DNA from: Stratiolaelaps scimitus
Taxonomy: Eukaryota; Arthropoda; Arachnida; Mesostigmata; Laelapidae
Assembly (NCBI GenBank): GCA_019614645.1
Contig: JABWDB010000037.1
Location: forward strand, 2,634,001 to 2,698,000
Direction: 5' to 3'
DNA: 64,000 bases
Below are positions 58,297 to 63,866 of this stretch, piece by piece. The notes beneath the pieces were generated by a model that saw only the letters and a list, made by a program, of their open reading frames with translations, was not told the origin of the DNA and ran no database searches. Both the position numbers and the translations under genes were made by a program. Every line of letters starts with the position of its first letter. Positions within the stretch are counted from its first letter, which is position 1.

Positions 58297-60913
58297 TTTA
58301 TCTGCAATGTGCGCAGCATATTTATGTTCGGACAGGCACGGATACCTTCGTCGGGCCCTCCCTAGCGGAGCTAGAGCAGTCTCAAATTTCGTGCGGCAAG
58401 CTAATTGTGTAGTGACTCATAAACTGTGCCCAAAAAGTATTGCACAGCCTGAGTACGAGATTCACACAACGACCAAGTGACGCTGCCCAGCTTCGACCTA
58501 GCGTTTGCCTACAGATCTGAGAAGAAGATTCGCGACTAGGAATTCTGTAGAAGGGAATCCCAGATTGCACAACTGGCCTTTACCATCCAGACAATTATAA
58601 CCCGTACGAAACACGGACAATGTTCCAAGGTGCCTATTATACAAGACGAACCATCGCACCGTAAGTGGTATCAGCACCAGCGAGATTTAACAGCGTTTCC
58701 CTTAGCGAGGTCGGGGCGGGACGTCCAGCAGCGCAGTATGCATATACATATGACTCAAGTGGCTTGTCTTCGTGGACCTTTATCACCCGGATTTGGGTGT
58801 GTCCGATAAACAAGTGAGACAGAAAGACACACTCAGAAAAACGTCGGACGAAGCCGGTTGTGTCCCACGAAACAAATAGAAGACGACAAAGGAAATATGT
58901 CTAAAGAAGTTCTGCCGCATTAACGGTAAATATACGTAAACAAAGTATTAAGAAACAATGGTCAGTGAGTTATAGACGGCGAGGCCTTGATAACGAGGCA
59001 AATATTAGTCATTCACAAGTCATCACAACCATAAGTGCAATGTTTTGTTATTGTTGTTATGATTATCTTGCCGTGAATGTACACACGTGATACTGGTGCG
59101 CTGCGTAATGCCACTGCTGGCGGAAGATTTCTTATGGGAAAAGTAAAATGCTTAACAAGCATCAAGCCACTTGAGTCAGCTGGGGAAGTTGTTCCACCTT
59201 CGATTGCGGCGATGAACAGCGAACTGCAATTACGCAATGACTTACGAACAACATCATAGTCGCTTATACGCGATCTCGCAAGTGAGAACCTGATGCCAAG
59301 TGGGCTTATAGGCTTCTTAATAAAAGGAACCGCAATTTGTACAATGCTTAAGAAGTTCTCCTATATATATATATATATATATATATTCAGTAGGTAGATC
59401 TTACGAAGCAATGCTAAAAGCGGTACCGTGGACGTTAAATGTTGGCTGACAGTCAGTCCGAAAACCTAGGTGCCTAGGTAGGCTGTTCTGCGGCTATTTA
59501 CATACAGCCAGAGACAGCAACCTTGGCTACTCACCGTCGAGCGGCCACGCACTGCGTTTACGGCTAACTCGTCCGTCCCCTAGAGGTTATACCTGTAAGG
59601 GATGTATGATGTACTATATGTCTTGTGATGATATCAATTTATGGAAAAACCCAATCATGTGCCTTGTATGTGTCCATTTCGATAATCTGCAAGCTGGCGG
59701 TTGGGTTAGCTGCGCTATACAGGACCCGGGACGCGGAAAGGGCGTCTGTGAAGACCAGCAACTATGTACCCGGCCATACCAGAGCTATAACAATGTGTAC
59801 ACCTAATTAGTCATTAAAATGCGTGGCCGCAGCACAACGCTACACAACGACCTGACAAATCAACCAGTGGTTAAAAAATAGTCACTGCTAGCGAACTAAT
59901 GTAAAATTAGCTCTGCTCGAACTGGAGCGAAACCATTTGAAATTTGCTTAAACACTCGAAAGGTAGATATGCTTCCGTTCCTATTATTGTGTGTTAAAAA
60001 ATAGTCTTTCATAATTAGTGACGTAGTTGGGGTGTCGGACCGAGACTGTCACCGTTCCAAGGGAGACGATGCTATTGCTTCCCTGCCTAGCGAGGAAAAG
60101 TCGTGGTAGACAATTCGATGTTGGTTAAGCATTATATTTTCCCATTGAAAATCATGACAATATTCCTCTGAACGAGTCCTTCCGGCAAATGTTTTCTTTG
60201 AAAGTGTGGAAATTTGCTTAGAAAAGGCTGTAAGCTATTTCTCCATTTCTTCCAAGTGGATAACAGGTCGTCCCGGTAATCCGTTCCAACACGTTAAGTC
60301 ATAGTCTTATGAAGGGACCAATGCCGAAATCAGTTGTACCGTGAACTGGGTTAAATGTGTAAGGCTCTGAGAATCTGTCCGGACAATTAATTATTAGGTC
60401 CTCTTAGATATCAGTAAAAGATAGAGGTTTATTCGTTTATTAAAGGAAGTGCAATTTTTACTTTTTTTTTTTGCCTAAGTCCTCGTATATATATATATAT
60501 ATATACATATATATAACCAATGTCGCGGGACTCGAAGCTGCACGCCTCCGGCTTCTCGCAGCTAGACACTTAGCCACCGTCCAAGTATACGTATACGATG
60601 TTTACCGCTGCTGACTCCGGTGCTCACCGTATAAAAACGCCACACTTTTCAGTCATTTGAAAGCGATGCTCGCGCAAATGGCCACCACCGAGCGAATGTC
60701 CATCACCCTTATAGCACGGCATTATATTACTGCTGCGAAGGAAGGTCTCAGACTTCTCAATAAGCGACTCTCAATCATACCTTGCTGTTGCTGCTGCTGC
60801 TGTTGTTGTTGCTGTTGAAGATTCGTAATGGCAGCGACCCCGCGGCAGAAATCCTCGAAAGTGATCACCCCCCGATTAGATGGATCGAAGTATTCCATTA
60901 GAGACGCCATTTG
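19332..60913 (-). CDS. nuf: class II Rab11-family interacting protein (Rab11-FIP3/4, nuf-like), 5'-partial, 11 exons
   Basis: This is the spliced coding region join(60913..60781, 53139..53087, 34677..34499, 29003..28911, 28069..27991, 24412..24309, 23770..23614, 21968..21819, 20940..20818, 20534..20379, 19550..19332), all minus strand. It totals 1446 nt, i.e. 481 residues and a TAG stop. Phases match at all ten junctions and every intron is GT-AG. The order is EF-hand, polyQ, Ser-rich/acidic linker, long coiled coil, then C-terminal Rab11-binding domain, which is diagnostic of class II FIPs. In animals these dimeric effectors bind Rab11 (and Arf6) on recycling endosomes and steer vesicles to the cleavage furrow; Drosophila nuf acts in cellularisation. 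The N-terminus, including the first EF-hand, is absent from the model and probably lies upstream of 64000. The symbol is by family, not proven orthology. Confidence 0.92.
19551..20378 (-). other. intron j-k
   Basis: It contains a plus-oriented SINE A remnant at about 19850-19950 (B-box GTTCGAGCCCC, then TATAAGAGAGCTTAAGC, then AATAAACCAATAAAG) and a (TA)n run at 20284-20302. Confidence 0.8.
19850..19950 (+). mobile_element. SINE family A, 5'-truncated
   Basis: It keeps the second half of the pseudo-tRNA from GGACGTTCGAGCCCCGC and the full 3' tail. The element is antisense to the host gene. Confidence 0.8.
20379..20534 (-). CDS. nuf: Rab11-FIP exon j: last coiled-coil exon
   Basis: The acceptor is TGAATTCAG and the donor GGACTCAAG|GTAGCT. 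It encodes EEENLRERSASFIQNL, then EKEIERLQHDNRRLKERNEE, then LDEELIGLK. The QDNRNLKEQNEELN-like stretch is the most conserved coiled-coil part of class II FIPs. It is phase 0 on both sides. Confidence 0.95.
20818..20940 (-). CDS. nuf: Rab11-FIP exon i: coiled coil
   Basis: The acceptor is ATCGCGAAG and the donor GCTTCGCAG|GTTTGT. It encodes ITRKEREDFQKEKQVLQEVI then QDLTHRLEELQHLRPHSVAS. It aligns with the HQFQRDKEATQELIEDL / LEHLQLL segment of FIP3, strong family evidence. It is phase 0 on both sides. Confidence 0.94.
20941..21818 (-). other. intron h-i
   Basis: It holds SINE A at 21031-21185 and a (TA)n run near 21585-21600. An open frame on both strands at 21268-21553 shows no motif. Confidence 0.7.
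21031..21185 (-). mobile_element. SINE family A, full-length, 8-bp flanking repeat
   Basis: On the minus strand it has a pseudo-tRNA with GGTGGCTTGGGCGG (A-box region), a CTCTGGCTATCGGAAGCCAG arm and a GGTTCGAGCACC B box, then TATAAGAGAGCTTAAGC and the AATAAACC tail with TTTACC repeats. TGGGAGAG occurs on both sides (21023-21030, 21186-21193). Confidence 0.88.
21819..21968 (-). CDS. nuf: Rab11-FIP exon h: coiled coil
   Basis: The acceptor is GTCCCACAG and the donor CTACAGGAG|GTATGT. The fifty codons start NEHMTTKEETVKLRTLYEQL and end RQDLRALQE. It is phase 0 on both sides. Confidence 0.92.
22947..23013 (-). mobile_element. SINE family B tail, 5'-truncated
   Basis: The plus strand reads GAGCTGACCTTCAGCTGTTT through CTTTAGGTATTACTATGA, the reverse complement of the B tail. 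It directly adjoins the inverted repeat at 23026. Confidence 0.85.
23026..23231. repeat. 74-bp inverted repeat with 58-bp spacer
   Basis: The arms 23026-23099 and 23158-23231 are reverse complements with one mismatch seen (CACGG against CATGG). No terminal motif of a known transposon was recognised. Confidence 0.95.
23614..23770 (-). CDS. nuf: Rab11-FIP exon g: coiled coil
   Basis: The acceptor is CGTCCAACAG and the donor AATTACAG|GTGGGT. It encodes IHALEENIRELECKSEERVR and ends NKILELQ. It is highly charged and helical, and aligns with the ALEEQL...EEIENLQ part of FIP3. It starts at phase 2 and ends at phase 0. Confidence 0.92.
24309..24412 (-). CDS. nuf: Rab11-FIP exon f: coiled coil
   Basis: The acceptor is CCATTGCAG and the donor CCCAGAG|GTGAGA. 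It encodes MQEMEMQISALTEDLATSKD then LYQRAKQENSLLTQ, with regular hydrophobic heptads. It starts at phase 0 and ends at phase 2. Confidence 0.92.
25321..25371 (+). repeat. interrupted CAA/CAG trinucleotide tract
   Basis: Imperfect CAA, CAG and TAG triplets; non-coding within an intron. Confidence 0.85.
26431..26578 (-). mobile_element. SINE family A, full-length
   Basis: On the minus strand it has GGTGGCTTGGACGG-type A-box sequence (here GCAGTGGCTTGGACGG), the stem CTCTGGCT/AGCCAGAG, the B box GGTTCGAGCCC and the tail to TTTACC repeats. CCGTCAGCGCGGTGG at 26406-26420 is an inverted near-copy of the element's own 5' end (26566-26580). Confidence 0.9.
27269..27358 (+). mobile_element. SINE family B tail, 5'-truncated, 13-bp target duplication
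   Basis: AATACGGTGCCTA flanks the insert (27269-27281 and 27346-27358). The insert is only the last 64 bases of the B element, from GAAGGTTAAGAGCTGAGG to GCTCGAAAAACAGTTC. Confidence 0.93.
27763..27893 (-). mobile_element. SINE family A, diverged
   Basis: The plus strand has ATTACAATGCCTAGGTTCTC, then CAACTCGAACCAGTGGCCTG, then ACTTAGCCATCGTACAAG, in the order of reversed A copies. The AATAAACC end is absent. Confidence 0.7.
27991..28069 (-). CDS. nuf: Rab11-FIP exon e: start of coiled coil
   Basis: The acceptor is GCCTCTTCCAG and the donor CTGATAAG|GTAGGG. It encodes SSFSYEQNNELDSLADQQVV then DDLTDK, the entry to the heptad region. It starts at phase 2 and ends at phase 0. Confidence 0.9.
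28070..28910 (-). other. intron d-e
   Basis: AT-rich, with (ATT)n at 28219-28252, a (TA)n run at 28420-28438 and a poly-A run at 28649-28660. No element was recognised. Confidence 0.7.
28911..29003 (-). CDS. nuf: Rab11-FIP exon d: Ser/Ala-rich segment
   Basis: The acceptor is TTCCCTAG and the donor TCTCGAAG|GTGAGT. It encodes SSKRLGGSSLGRELSAAAVA then NASFNSAQSR; the SSKR/LGxxL pattern recalls the LSSKKVARYL segment before the FIP3 coiled coil. Phase 2 on both sides matches exons c and e. Confidence 0.9.
29527..29640. repeat. dispersed repeat D, copy 1
   Basis: ATGCCGAAAGCAGTTGTACC and the following GAGAATCTAGCCGGGAACA resemble ATGCCGAAATCAGTTGTACC and GAGAATCTGTCCGGACAA at about 60310-60390. 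The type is unknown and divergence is clear. Confidence 0.5.
31650..31708 (+). mobile_element. SINE family A tail
   Basis: TATAGGAGAACTTCTTAAGC through TTTAATAATAAACAAATAAA, plus orientation. The pseudo-tRNA head is lost. Confidence 0.8.
31712..31923 (-). other. candidate alternative exon, unproven
   Basis: From ATG 31923 the minus strand encodes MLGLHGGVNGAAERTAHVID, then MPADCTREVSEAMKCGGILR and GTDTVTVVWLER, with codon use that looks coding. A donor TTAGAAAG|GTGGAG would end it in phase 2, the phase exon d requires, so it could be an alternative first exon. I do not recognise the sequence. The plus strand is also open here, which weakens the case. Confidence 0.25.
31898..32092 (-). other. 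candidate small coding stretch, unproven
   Basis: The minus frame encodes MFISTEFNCTHSLCNGTNNM, IEHELILTGRMPPGGGDGGS and on to INARTSRWR. Ending at CACG|GTGGCG would also be phase 2 for exon d. It overlaps the neighbouring candidate in a different frame, so both cannot be right in one transcript. Confidence 0.2.
32114..32215 (-). other. candidate 102-nt cassette exon
   Basis: The acceptor ACACATTTCGCAG and donor GTTCCTG|GTTAGT bound 102 nt with phase 1 on both sides, encoding IRTVFGKPPQGPRTVAVSPT and EIPGVERVYEEVP. It is proline-rich and stop-free. It does not fit between exons c and d (both phase 2), so it needs extra exons or belongs to another transcript. Confidence 0.3.
32617..33246 (+). 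other. unexplained 209-codon open frame
   Basis: A plus-strand frame that is long for this background. It contains a hydrophobic patch (TMLIFVILYLPF) and ends in a GTT/GCT-rich run (TVVVAAAVAVVAIL) that looks like simple repeat. No family was recognised; chance is the default. Confidence 0.15.
34499..34677 (-). CDS. nuf: Rab11-FIP exon c: Ser-rich and acidic linker
   Basis: The acceptor is TAATTCCAG and the donor CTCTGAG|GTAGAA. The 59 codons start SPTSSTASTVGVLPSSEG and include SPADSGLGERGEERF, then EYDEEDD. Such low-complexity acidic linkers sit between the EF-hands and the coiled coil in FIP3/FIP4. It starts at phase 0 and ends at phase 2. A different frame is also open here but does not match its neighbours. 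Confidence 0.88.
34781..34924 (-). mobile_element. SINE family A, full-length
   Basis: Minus-oriented. GTCAGCGCGGTGGCTTGGAC head, B box GGTTCGAATCCC, tail through TAAATCAATAAAGCC and TTACC repeats. Confidence 0.9.
36099..36152. repeat. (TA)n microsatellite
   Basis: About 27 uninterrupted TA dinucleotides. Confidence 0.98.
37248..37441 (-). mobile_element. SINE family B, 3'-truncated
   Basis: Minus-oriented from CCTGGATGGTCTTGTGGTGA (37441) through the B box GGTTTAAATCCTG to GGTCCTCATAGTAATTCC. The GAGCTGAGGCCTGTC tail is missing. Confidence 0.9.
40069..40473 (-). mobile_element. SINE A interrupted by a SINE B insertion
   Basis: The SINE A 3' half (about 40069-40163) and 5' half (40424-40473) are split. 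The direct repeat CTGTGGCTTTT at both junctions (40153-40163, 40424-40434) is the target duplication made by the inserted B element. Confidence 0.95.
40164..40423 (-). mobile_element. SINE family B, full-length, nested
   Basis: Minus-oriented: CCTGGATGGTCTAGTGGTGA head, B box GGTTCAAATCCTGTC, middle AGCAAGGGTGGCCCCGACAG, then the GGAACAGCTGAGGGTCAGC tail with a short A run. Confidence 0.95.
41801..41862. repeat. 14-bp inverted repeat enclosing a (TA)n loop
   Basis: TAGTACGGGATGTC (41801-41814) and its exact reverse complement (41849-41862) surround an AT dinucleotide run. A second (TA)n run follows at once. Confidence 0.95.
42669..42738 (-). mobile_element. SINE family B tail
   Basis: Reversed tail CTCAGCTGTTCCCCTATCTG through TTTTCGGTATTACTACGAGG. 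No target duplication was found. Confidence 0.8.
44370..44455 (-). mobile_element. 56-bp SINE B tail with 15-bp target duplication
   Basis: TAGTGTCGGATAGTT flanks the insert (44370-44384, 44441-44455). The insert is only the reversed last part of the B element, ending in a poly-A equivalent. Confidence 0.95.
44788..44835 (-). mobile_element. SINE family A tail end
   Basis: AAGGTAAAGGTTTATCGGCT then AATTAAAGGAGCTGCAATTT on the plus strand, severely 5'-truncated. Confidence 0.75.
48775..49029 (+). mobile_element. SINE family B, full-length
   Basis: It starts CTCTGGATGGTCTAGCGGTG, has the B box GGTTCGAATCC and runs to CAGCTCGAAAAACA. At about 255 bp it is one of the two best reference copies in the window. 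Target repeats are not clear. Confidence 0.93.
50607..50945 (+). repeat. 340-bp polypyrimidine CT tract with a 62-bp duplication
   Basis: It is almost pure C and T on the plus strand. A segment containing CTTTCCTTTGTCTATC recurs with a 62-bp offset (TTTGTCTA at 50661 and 50723). The Ser/Leu-rich open frames across it are artefacts of the repeat. Confidence 0.95.
51776..51962 (-). mobile_element. SINE family B with inverted 5' part
   Basis: The tail (51779-51826) is in minus orientation (CGAGCTGACCCTCAGCTC). It is joined head-on to a body (51828-51961) in plus orientation, from GGTTCAAATCCTGTCAG to CCTCTCATAGTAAT. The short segment between body and tail in normal copies is missing at the junction. 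Confidence 0.9.
52727..52796 (+). repeat. dispersed repeat E, copy 1, poly-A ended
   Basis: AGTCCCACAGTACCATGG, then GAGGCCTGGTCTGCATGAGC, then ATTCTCCGTCATAAAAATAA leading into (TA)n. The A-rich end suggests the 3' part of a retroposon. Its mate is at 63291. Confidence 0.85.
53087..53139 (-). CDS. nuf: Rab11-FIP exon b: short Ser/Pro linker
   Basis: This is a 53-nt microexon with acceptor CTGAATTTCAG and donor GATACAG|GTTCGT. It completes a Glu codon with exon a, then encodes LSSPRGSSPDSLRQEIQ and ends in phase 0, matching exon c. It was found by phase and splice logic rather than by similarity. The exact fit of both junctions makes chance unlikely. Confidence 0.8.
55086..55177. repeat. long (TA)n microsatellite
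   Basis: About 90 bp of near-perfect TA with two ACAAA interruptions. Confidence 0.98.
59316..59365 (-). mobile_element. SINE family A tail
   Basis: TTCTTAATAAAAGGAACCGC then ACAATGCTTAAGAAG on the plus strand, followed directly by (TA)n. Confidence 0.75.
59424..59463 (+). repeat. dispersed repeat C, copy 2
   Basis: TACCGTGGACGTTAAATGTT then GGCTGACAGTCAGTCCGAAA; see the copy at 15029. Confidence 0.75.
60424..60586 (-). mobile_element. SINE family A interrupted by microsatellite growth
   Basis: It has the reversed tail (GGTTTATTCGTTTATTAAAG), a poly-T expansion and a (TA)n block where TATATAAGAG normally stands, then CGGGACTCGAAGCTGC and ACTTAGCCACCGTCCAAG. The native TATATAAG motif may have seeded the TA expansion. 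Confidence 0.8.
60781..60913 (-). CDS. nuf: Rab11-FIP exon a: second EF-hand and polyglutamine
   Basis: The acceptor TATATTGCAG precedes CAAATGGCG and the donor is CAACAGCAAG|GTATGA. The encoded QMASLMEYFDPSNRGVITFE continues DFCRGVAAITNLQ. The EF loop D-P-S-N-R-G-V-I-T-F-E-D aligns with the second EF-hand of FIP3/FIP4. It ends in D rather than the usual E at position 12, so strong calcium binding is doubtful. Twelve glutamines written as mixed CAA/CAG follow and run into the splice site. It starts at phase 0 and ends at phase 1. The preceding exon was not found in the window. Confidence 0.92.
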
Positions 60914-60975
60914 CTGCAATATATCAGAGGGAAATACCAGAACCAAATAAGATTAGACTTATCTAGAAATATAGC

Positions 60976-60978
<3 letters not shown>

Positions 60979-61048
<70 letters not shown>
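60979..61048. repeat. (TA)n microsatellite
   Basis: About 35 TA dinucleotides, 66 bp upstream of exon a's acceptor. Confidence 0.98.
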
Positions 61049-61053
<5 letters not shown>

Positions 61054-61060
61054 CGCTTAA

Positions 61061-61158
61061 AGGTAACGCTTGATTGGTTTATTAAAGGTTTTTCTACAAT
61101 TTCACAATGCTTAAGCTCTCTTATATGTCATCACGCAGCGGGGCTCGAACCCGCGGCC
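61061..61158 (-). mobile_element. SINE family A, 5'-truncated
   Basis: Reversed tail GGTTTATTAAAGG through ACGCAGCGGGGCTCGAACCC. It stops at GCGGCC, where a (TA)n run begins. Confidence 0.85.
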
Positions 61159-62027
61159 AATATATATATATATATATATATAAATTGTTGTTGAACAATA
61201 TATAAATATATTGTTTTATGCTATGTCGGATTTTGATCATGATTGTGCGCCTTAACATATACGATAATTAGAGAAGAAGTACAAACATAACTATTGTATA
61301 ATATACAATGCACTTGTATCCTGCCGGACCGTTAATGAGATGCGAACGATCTAACAAACTAAACCGAGTATAATTAAGTGACAATTTATGTATGTCATCT
61401 TTATACATATTAGCCATAGGCACACTTCTTGTTTTGCGTTGTTGCTGCCGTGGATTATATAGTGAAGTCCACAGCAACGAGTACAACGCTTATAATCTAT
61501 ATATATATATATAAAAACTGCTCAATCCAATAAGGTATTTCAAGGTGTATTTTTTCACCCAGCCCTTCAAGGATGTTCCATACTAAGAACTCGCCGATGG
61601 ACACTTAACCGACGCAAATGTCACCCAAGTAACCTATGACAGATGCGTTTATTCGACTGCAGGCAAGTCTATATCTAGCCAGCTGCTATTACTCTTCTTT
61701 CTGATATGGCGAAGGTCCGATACAGCTACAGCTGGATGGGGGGATTGCCTTCTGCAGGACCGATGTGCCATCTCGCGGAACTCGCACGACGCCGGCCCTG
61801 TACCTGCCCTGTAATCGCGTTGGCGTTTTTTCCGCAAAATTTTCGTTCGTATTTTCTCGTCTACTTATTTTTTTTTCTTCGCACACCACTCGTGTGACCC
61901 CTTCTAAACGACGCCACGAACAGCCTCGTCCATGAACTGACGCCGCATAGACTATGTCGGCGTCTCAATAAGCTGCGCGAACTGTGTGTGTGTGTGGCTC
62001 AAATCGGCCGGCGCCAAGAGTCAACAC

Positions 62028-62060
62028 GCGGTCGGCGTCGTCAACTTCGCCGTCGTCCAT
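62028..62060 (-). promoter_or_regulatory. possible alternative start exon of the Rab11-FIP gene
   Basis: In a CpG- and GC-rich patch, the minus strand has AGTCGCCATGG, a strong start context, opening MDDGEVDDADR at 62060. A phase-0 end at CGC|GTGTTG would splice in frame to exon a, but that donor is weak. This is speculation from context only. Confidence 0.2.
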
Positions 62061-62726
62061 GGCGACTTCCCTTAGGTCAGCCGGCGTGCGTCAGACGCGA
62101 CGCGTTCGTCAGCGCACTGCGCCGCGCCCGACGCCGTCCAAAGAGCAAGGATCTATCTAAAGTGGCAGGGCCGCCAAGATCCACAAAAGGAATCAAAGAA
62201 GCAAACAAACAAGTTACAATCGATGCGAACCCCCCGGGAGCCCCCGGGACCTTTCAGCGATTTACCCCCCAGTCTGCGCCGCAGTTGATCTTCTCCCCCT
62301 CCTCTTTCTCGAAGTTCTATTTTCTCGTCCGGCTTTCTCTCCAGGATTTACCTTCACTTTACGAATTTAATGTGGATTTCGCGTGTTTCCAGGATCGACG
62401 ACGGTCGCAACGGTTGATGGTGTCGACCATCGGCGCTCCAACAGCGTCATTCGGATCGTTCCGATGCCCGCGCCCGCGTTCAGTGTCCCACCGTTATAGC
62501 CGCTTGCTTTGCTGTGAGCGCCGCTGCTTGTTTGCTATGGTGGGCCCGTCCCCTTTGAAGATCGAGGGAAAGTTCTTCCTCCGATCAACACTTGAGTCTC
62601 TGCCCTATTGAATTGGCTGCTTGTACCTGTGGCAAAATCGAGCTGGCAACGGGGGACGGGCGGGCGGAGAGGGTATCAACGAACGTGGGGGTTCGCTCAT
62701 AGACGCCAATGAGCCTAACCTAGCTT

Positions 62727-62825
62727 GCCGCCGGTGGCTAAGTTCTGGCCGGAGGTCGCAGGTTCGTGTTGTCCCTCGACCTGCTGAGGTGGCACATAAA
62801 GGAGTCAAGCGTTGTTTTACAAAAA
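62727..62825 (+). mobile_element. diverged SINE A-like element
   Basis: GCCGCCGGTGGCTAAGTTCT, then GGAGGTCGCAGGTTCGTG, then GGCACATAAAGGAGTCAAGC and an A-rich end follow the A layout, but the body is much changed. Confidence 0.55.
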
Positions 62826-63248
62826 CAAACAAACAAATATCGCAATTCCGTTAAAAAAAAAACCTTTACCTCCACCCCACCCCCCGCCCCCCCACATCCT
62901 TTGTCTTCTCACTCTCTTCCGATTAAGCCCCTCATAATCATAGCAATCAACACTTCACGCGCTGGAGTCGTGCGCAGCGGTGGCAATTTGCACAGGCCGA
63001 TTATTTATCCGCTTGAAGCAGCAGAGAAAGGGCTTCTTTATTGTTTTTTTTTGTTGTTACTGCCGTTTTTGACTGTTTAGGGATACACAGGCACAGCGGG
63101 AAATTAGCTGAGGATAACAGACGATACCAACGCCGTGAGTTCGGAAGTGACAGTGATATACCACGTTTCTGCCTGGCGTTCGTTCCGTCTTGTCTAACAA
63201 CAACAACAACGCTCGGCGTCATCTGGCTAAAACATTGCAGACGATTGT

Positions 63249-63290
<42 letters not shown>

Positions 63291-63294
<4 letters not shown>

Positions 63295-63361
63295 CCACAG
63301 TACCATGGCAAATACCTTAGTTGTGAGGCCTGGTCTGCATGAGCATTCTCCGTCATAAAAA
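63291..63361 (+). repeat. dispersed repeat E, copy 2, poly-A ended
   Basis: The same segments as at 52727 with about 16 extra bases (CAAATACCTTAGTTGT) in the middle, flanked on both sides by (TA)n. Confidence 0.85.
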
Positions 63362-63616
63362 AAAAATATATATATATGTATATATATGTATATACAAATG
63401 TGTGTTTGTGCCGGCCATTTTGTACGTTTTTCGGTTTAGTGGTGTACTCGTACCAGCGGAGGGAGGATGTGCTTGTCGGGAAGCTCGGCAGGCGGAGAAA
63501 AGCATTACTAACAAACAATAGTGGTAATAATATCATGTCTGTGTGACGCGCGTAGCCGGCGTTTATCTCGTTTAGAAGTAGTATATATATATTATTATTA
63601 TGTGTGTGTGTGTGTA

Positions 63617-63866
63617 TAATGGATGGTCTAGTGGTGAGCGTCTTAGACTACTAGACCGGAGGGACACGTGTGTGTTGGGTTCAAATCCTGTCAGACGCGG
63701 AGAATCTTTGGAGTTCTTTATCTGAGGATTCTTGTCGGGTACGAGTACGGCAGAGAATAAGCAAAGGTGGCCCCGACAGGTCCTCATAGTTATACCTAAA
63801 AAGGTTAAGAGCTGAGGCCTGTCAGATAGGGGAACAGCTGAGAGTCAGCTTGAAAAGAAAAAAAAA
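63617..63866 (+). mobile_element. SINE family B, nearly full-length
   Basis: ATGGATGGTCTAGTGGTGAG, an internal GGTCTAGT/ACTAGACC inverted pair, the B box GGTTCAAATCC, AGCAAAGGTGGCCCCGACAG, and the tail with a poly-A run. A (GT)n microsatellite abuts its 5' end. A deletion removes part of the CATCTTTCTT segment. Confidence 0.93.

Larger units (their letters stand above)
53140..60780 (-). other. intron a-b (7.6 kb)
   Basis: It holds (TA)n runs (largest at 55086-55177), a (CT)n run at 53610-53638, a SINE A fragment at 59316-59365, repeat C copy 2 (59424-59463), repeat D copy 2 (about 60300-60400), and an interrupted SINE A at 60424-60586. A minus-strand open stretch at 56260-56073 (DRDTYRADYAELNEGK) looks mildly coding but lacks matching splice phases. 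Confidence 0.6.

Noticed and set aside
61988..62611. 207-codon Arg-rich plus-strand frame
   Set aside because: An effect of CpG-rich composition; no domain or supporting signal.
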